Assembly (NCBI GenBank): GCA_905196835.1
Contig: CAJJWN010000053.1
Span: 1-18,523 of the forward strand
Direction: 5' to 3'
Source: an uncultured Prevotella sp.
Lineage (GTDB): Bacteria > Bacteroidota > Bacteroidia > Bacteroidales > Bacteroidaceae
Length of the DNA stretch: 18,523 nucleotides
This document shows, piece after piece, positions 15,227-18,523 of the stretch. The notes under the pieces are model-generated. The model ran no database searches. It was not told the origin of the DNA and was given only the letters and a program-made list of their open reading frames with translations. Every line of letters starts with the position of its first letter. Position 1 is the first letter of the stretch. Made by a program: the position numbers and the translations under genes.

Positions 15227-17408
15227 AGTCAGGATGGAATATGGCATAATGCTCGTCATTCGTTTTATACGCAGGATTTATTGCCTTCATGCCCATATCA
15301 AAACGCAGGATGAAGAAATCAAAATTAAACCTTATACCAAGCCCGTAAGCTACAGCAATCTGTTTATAAAAGTCATTAAAACGGAATTGGCCGCCAGGTT
15401 GCTCCTCGTATGCACGCAGCGTCCATATATTGCCGGCATCCACGAACACGGCTCCATACACTTTCCAAAACAAGAACGAACGCAGCTCCAGATTCAGGTC
15501 AAGTTTTAAGTCGCCGGTCTGGTTTATGAAGTCTATCGCACCGTCCGTTCCCTTAAATTTGCCTGGACCGAGTCCTCTCACGCTCCATCCCCTCACAGAA
15601 TTGGCACCACCAGAGAAGTAGCGTTTCTCAAACGGCAGCACCTTACTGTTACCATAAGGATAAGCTATTCCAATGCCGAAATGAAACGCCAGACTGTTGT
15701 TTCGGTCGATATTGAAAACTTTTGTATAGTCAAAATCGCCTTTCACATATTGGGCAAAAGCAATGTTGAACAATGTATACTGATTTTCTCCGTTACGTTT
15801 GCCGCCAAAAAGATGTGATATGCCGCTAAGTAAGTTGCCAGATGTCTCAACGTTCATTTTAAACGCCTCGTTACCACTGTTATACGACATGCCAAATCCA
15901 AGCTTCATAATGAACAAATCCTCGTAATTGTAACGCAATATCGAGTTGATGTTGTTCACATCGTCAAGATATTCCTTACGGAACGTTTCCGAAATCCATG
16001 GCATATATATATAATTAAGGTCAAGCAAGTCGACCTTATAGCTACGTCGTCCTGTAGCATCATTCCAACGGTAACGCCAGCCGGCAGAAAATACGCGGCG
16101 ATGAAACTCGGGACGGTTTTGCATGTTATAACTGGCAAAAAGTTCCGACACTGCCGTGGACTGCCGCCTGAACTTTTTGGAAAGGAACGGTATCAGAAAA
16201 CGCGGGAACACCAGTCTTGTTTCCAAGCTGTACTCCTCATAATTCTGGTTTTGATAGCCCTCAAGCCCTGTTATCGCCTCAAATGCACCACGAAGCTTTA
16301 TGCTAAAATTCTCCGCACCGTTAAAAAGATTTCTGTTTTCATAAGTCAACGACGCAGCAGCTCCTAAGTCGCCAGCCGTATTAGTGCCCTCTGGTTGAAA
16401 ACTTATGCTATTAATCTTATTCGTACTGATACCGATATTGCAATCAAGCACATTGCTGTCAGGACGTTCTGAAAACTTTATGTTTGTATATTTCACTATC
16501 TGCAGACGGCCGAATTTGTTATAAGTCTTTTGCAATTCTTCGGCATTATACAGTTTTCCAGGCTGCAGTAACGTATTTTCCTCCAATACAGACCGGCGTA
16601 AAGGAATTTTATCCATTTCGCCAGTTGCATAATACGCAATATTCCCAATTGTGTACTGCTTGTGTTCGCTCTCTTCACCGCTGCCAGGAGCAACAAACTT
16701 ATGCAAATGCAAGGTCAAGTCAATGTCGGTATGTCCACTTACCGTATCTGCCGAGAATGAAATAAAATCCTTATGGAAATTCACATAACCGTTATTGTTA
16801 AGCAAATCGGTAATGCGGCTGCGCTCATCATCCAGCACATTGACCATGAACGGCATACCAACCCGCAACCTCGAACGGCCGCCATCTATGGCTTTAAGCA
16901 ATGAATCGATACGTGCATCCCGTATGTCATAATTTATGCTGCTTATATGAAACCTGTCTCCGGGATGCAGGTTATACACAACCTTTACCTTTTTCTTCTT
17001 TCCGAATTCCAAGCTGTAATCCACACCTGCCCTGACATACCCCAAACCATGCAGCACATTGCCTATATCCTTGCACGTGAGGTCGGCCTGTGTAGAATCA
17101 AACAATACCGGTTGCTCGCCTATATCCTGCAATTTACGGTTAATCCATTTTGTCGTATCACGTCCGGCTAGCGCATAAGTTCCAAGCGGTATCTTGAAAA
17201 CTGAAAACCATTTTGAATTTCCTTTTTGCCTGATATAAGGCTCGAATTGTGACGGTTCAAGCCCTTTTACGTCGGATTTCACCTCTACATCATCCAATAA
17301 GAAGCTTCCGTCAGGTATGAATTTTGACGCAGAACATCCCGACAGGATGACTACAACAAATACAGCACATGCCAGACTGAATATTCTATATGACGCTTGT
17401 TTTACCAC
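15180..17408 (-). CDS. TamL-like lipidated Omp85 (BamA/TamA) outer-membrane protein
   Basis: This 742-residue protein has a lipoprotein signal (hydrophobic residues 8-21, lipobox LSGC with C25), POTRA-like segments between about 30 and 330, and a C-terminal 16-strand-type barrel from about 360. Barrel signs are YFSGGANSVRGW near 600, with the conserved VRGW of the family, and the terminal FHFAVGLPF ending in phenylalanine, the outer-membrane beta signal. Lipidated TamA variants (TamL) are known in Bacteroidota and take part in outer-membrane protein assembly, usually with TamB. No tamB is in the window. The start is GTG at 17408: an in-frame TAA lies immediately before it and no ATG precedes the signal peptide. 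Its 3' end overlaps the convergent lipoprotein gene by 47 bases. Confidence 0.87.
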   Translation of the reverse strand: MVKQASYRIFSLACAVFVVVILSGCSASKFIPDGSFLLDDVEVKSDVKGLEPSQFEPYIRQKGNSKWFSVFKIPLGTYALAGRDTTKWINRKLQDIGEQPVLFDSTQADLTCKDIGNVLHGLGYVRAGVDYSLEFGKKKKVKVVYNLHPGDRFHISSINYDIRDARIDSLLKAIDGGRSRLRVGMPFMVNVLDDERSRITDLLNNNGYVNFHKDFISFSADTVSGHTDIDLTLHLHKFVAPGSGEESEHKQYTIGNIAYYATGEMDKIPLRRSVLEENTLLQPGKLYNAEELQKTYNKFGRLQIVKYTNIKFSERPDSNVLDCNIGISTNKINSISFQPEGTNTAGDLGAAASLTYENRNLFNGAENFSIKLRGAFEAITGLEGYQNQNYEEYSLETRLVFPRFLIPFLSKKFRRQSTAVSELFASYNMQNRPEFHRRVFSAGWRYRWNDATGRRSYKVDLLDLNYIYMPWISETFRKEYLDDVNNINSILRYNYEDLFIMKLGFGMSYNSGNEAFKMNVETSGNLLSGISHLFGGKRNGENQYTLFNIAFAQYVKGDFDYTKVFNIDRNNSLAFHFGIGIAYPYGNSKVLPFEKRYFSGGANSVRGWSVRGLGPGKFKGTDGAIDFINQTGDLKLDLNLELRSFLFWKVYGAVFVDAGNIWTLRAYEEQPGGQFRFNDFYKQIAVAYGLGIRFNFDFFILRFDMGMKAINPAYKTNDEHYAIFHPDFSRDFAFHFAVGLPF

Positions 17409-17427
17409 TTAAAAACCATTTATCATG

Positions 17428-17456
17428 CAAAAATACTAATTTTTTTAGTATTTTTG
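17428..17456. promoter_or_regulatory. Palindrome carrying two divergent -7 elements
   Basis: CAAAAATACTAA (17428-17439) and TTAGTATTTTTG (17445-17456) are perfect 12-bp arms around five T residues. The left arm read on the minus strand contains TATTTTTG (17435-17428), the -7 box of the tamL-like gene; the right arm contains TATTTTTG (17449-17456), the -7 box of the RNA methyltransferase gene. Predicted leaders are about 13 and 18 bases. Neither has a clear -33 TTG. Confidence 0.65.
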
Positions 17457-17479
17457 TCAGGAAAAATCAATAAAACAAT

Positions 17480-18244
17480 ATGATTAGCAAAAATATGGCA
17501 AAGCTAATACGCTCGCTTGAAAGCAAAAAACATCGCGAACGTACAGGTTTATTCGTAGCAGAAGGTCCTAAGATTGTAAATAATTTGATTGCCGTATCTC
17601 AGCCCAAAGCCATAATAGCAACTCAAGAATGGCTTAAATTAAACAATACAGGAAAAACAACTGAAAACTTTGTAGTGACGGAAGACGAACTGCGTAAATT
17701 AAGTTTTCTTCAGCATCCACAACAAGTTCTCGGCATATTCCCCATTCAATCACAAACATTTGACACAGAAATATGCAACAAAGAATTGTGTCTTGCACTT
17801 GACAAAGTTCAAGACCCGGGTAACCTTGGCACAATAATACGCATAGCCGATTGGTTTGGCATATCTACCATATTCTGCAATGAAGGCACTGCCGACGCAT
17901 ACAACCCCAAAGTTGTACAGGCAACAATGGGCAGCATCGCGCGCGTAAACCTTATCTACACAGACCTCGCGTCACTATTCGAAAAGCTGCATAACCACAC
18001 ACCCATATACGCCACTTCTCTCGACGGCGACAACATATACAACCAAGAACTGTCATCAACTGGAATAATTGTCATGGGAAATGAGGGCAATGGTGTTTCT
18101 CCACAAGTAATGGAGAAAGTAAACCAAACCTTATTCATTCCCACATACCGAAAAATACGTAACATTGACAGCCTTAACGTTGCAATTGCAACAGCCATAA
18201 CCTGCGCCGAGTTCAAAAGAAGAAACAACACACCACATCTTTAA
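17480..18244 (+). CDS. SpoU/TrmH-family RNA 2'-O-methyltransferase
   Basis: This enzyme transfers a methyl group from S-adenosylmethionine to a ribose 2'-OH in rRNA or tRNA. The 254 residues hold an N-terminal substrate-binding domain (FVAEGPKIVNNLI near 25-37) and the knotted SPOUT domain: motif 1 with LDKVQDPGNLGTIIR (107-121, N115), motif 2 GNEGNG (200-205) and motif 3 SLNVAIATAI (231-240). This resembles RlmB/TsnR-type 23S rRNA guanosine methyltransferases, but the target nucleotide cannot be told. The ATG at 17480 is preferred; M6 is possible. It is divergent from the tamL-like gene and followed by a hairpin at 18286. Confidence 0.92.
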   Translation: MISKNMAKLIRSLESKKHRERTGLFVAEGPKIVNNLIAVSQPKAIIATQEWLKLNNTGKTTENFVVTEDELRKLSFLQHPQQVLGIFPIQSQTFDTEICNKELCLALDKVQDPGNLGTIIRIADWFGISTIFCNEGTADAYNPKVVQATMGSIARVNLIYTDLASLFEKLHNHTPIYATSLDGDNIYNQELSSTGIIVMGNEGNGVSPQVMEKVNQTLFIPTYRKIRNIDSLNVAIATAITCAEFKRRNNTPHL

Positions 18245-18285
18245 ACACCACCTTTCACCCTACAATAAGCCACCTATTAAACATT

Positions 18286-18322
18286 AATATGCCGCCTTTC
18301 GGATTGCGAAAGGCGGCATATT
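18286..18322. repeat. Perfect GC-rich hairpin of the AAAGGC repeat family
   Basis: AATATGCCGCCTTTC (18286-18300) and GAAAGGCGGCATATT (18308-18322) are perfect 15-bp arms with a 7-base loop. It begins 42 bases after the methyltransferase stop and could terminate its transcript, though no T-run follows. The GCCGCCTTT/AAAGGCGGC core and the CCATTG...GATAA tail resemble the cluster at 8886-9005. Confidence 0.7.
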
Positions 18323-18431
18323 ACCATTGCTGATAACTTCTTGATAGTCAATATTTTTACAACCTTTCATCAATCAATACTACAATATATTCTGAATTGA
18401 CATACTACATACATCCAAATACTTAACTTTC

Positions 18432-18467
18432 AGTCCTCCCCGTTCTCCCAGCACTCCCGGTTCTCCC
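18432..18467. repeat. Four 9-bp tandem units
   Basis: AGTCCTCCC, CGTTCTCCC, AGCACTCCC and GGTTCTCCC follow without gaps; the CTCCC half is invariant and the first four bases vary. On the other strand the unit reads GGGAGnnCn. The array lies in an otherwise AT-rich gene-free stretch. Confidence 0.65.
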
Positions 18468-18486
18468 AATGAAAAAAGCCGAATAT

Positions 18487-18523
18487 AAAAAAAGAGCCTC
18501 CCCGAAGGATTGCCCTTCGGGGA
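18487..18523 (-). terminator. Minus-strand terminator of a gene beyond the window
   Basis: TCCCCGAAGG (18499-18508) and CCTTCGGGGA (18514-18523) form a perfect 10-bp stem with a 5-base loop. Read on the minus strand it is followed by GGCTC and seven T residues (18493 down to 18487). The stem may extend further past the window edge. It implies a minus-strand gene ending just outside. Confidence 0.8.

Overview
The window looks like chromosomal DNA of a Bacteroidales bacterium, most likely Prevotella or a close relative. Three things point there. First, ten copies of the Bacteroidota -7 promoter element TAnnTTTG sit just upstream of genes, usually extended to TTTGCA, and there are no clear Shine-Dalgarno sites. 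Second, the families are typical of the group: a type B C-terminal secretion domain, a DUF4923-type protein, a lipidated TamA-like Omp85 protein (TamL type), and S16 and IF-3 with long charged tails. Third, the intergenic DNA carries GC-rich hairpin repeats and short degenerate arrays of the kind I associate with Prevotella genomes. The genus is an inference; the phylum is well supported.

Layout. 1-421 is gene-free DNA with a GCCGTCC hairpin and the promoter of the first gene. 422-1144 encodes a small exported protein ending in a type B (gliding-motility type) sorting domain. 1245-4067 is uvrA. On the minus strand, 4170-5012 is a type II pantothenate kinase, and thrS (6756-8708), infC, rpmI and rplT (down to 5173) form the classic translation cluster; infC has its own promoter and a repeat-filled gap separates it from thrS. 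8709-9215 is a repeat-rich divergent region between thrS and fabD. fabD (9216-10103) is closed by a terminator. It is followed by a cytoplasmic GH13 alpha-amylase-family enzyme (10227-11909) and, 28 bases on, a small AlaX-like tRNA-editing domain protein. A bidirectional terminator separates these from rpsP on the minus strand. A WalJ/YycJ-type metallo-hydrolase and a DUF4923-type exported protein form a two-gene minus-strand unit (14677 to 13185). It is divergent from a small lipoprotein gene, whose 3' end overlaps the convergent tamL-like gene by 47 bases. The tamL-like gene is divergent from a SpoU/TrmH-family RNA methyltransferase, with both -7 elements inside one perfect palindrome. The window ends in hairpin and 9-bp repeats and a minus-strand terminator belonging to a gene outside the window.

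Together these are mostly housekeeping genes: DNA repair, CoA and fatty-acid synthesis, translation and its quality control, glucan use, and outer-membrane assembly. I found no defence system, CRISPR array, integrase, transposase, tRNA or rRNA. The unusual material is intergenic: short arrays with constant 7-, 8- or 9-bp periods, one pair in inverted orientation after thrS, and a dispersed GC-rich hairpin family. I did not find a convincing undescribed multi-gene system.
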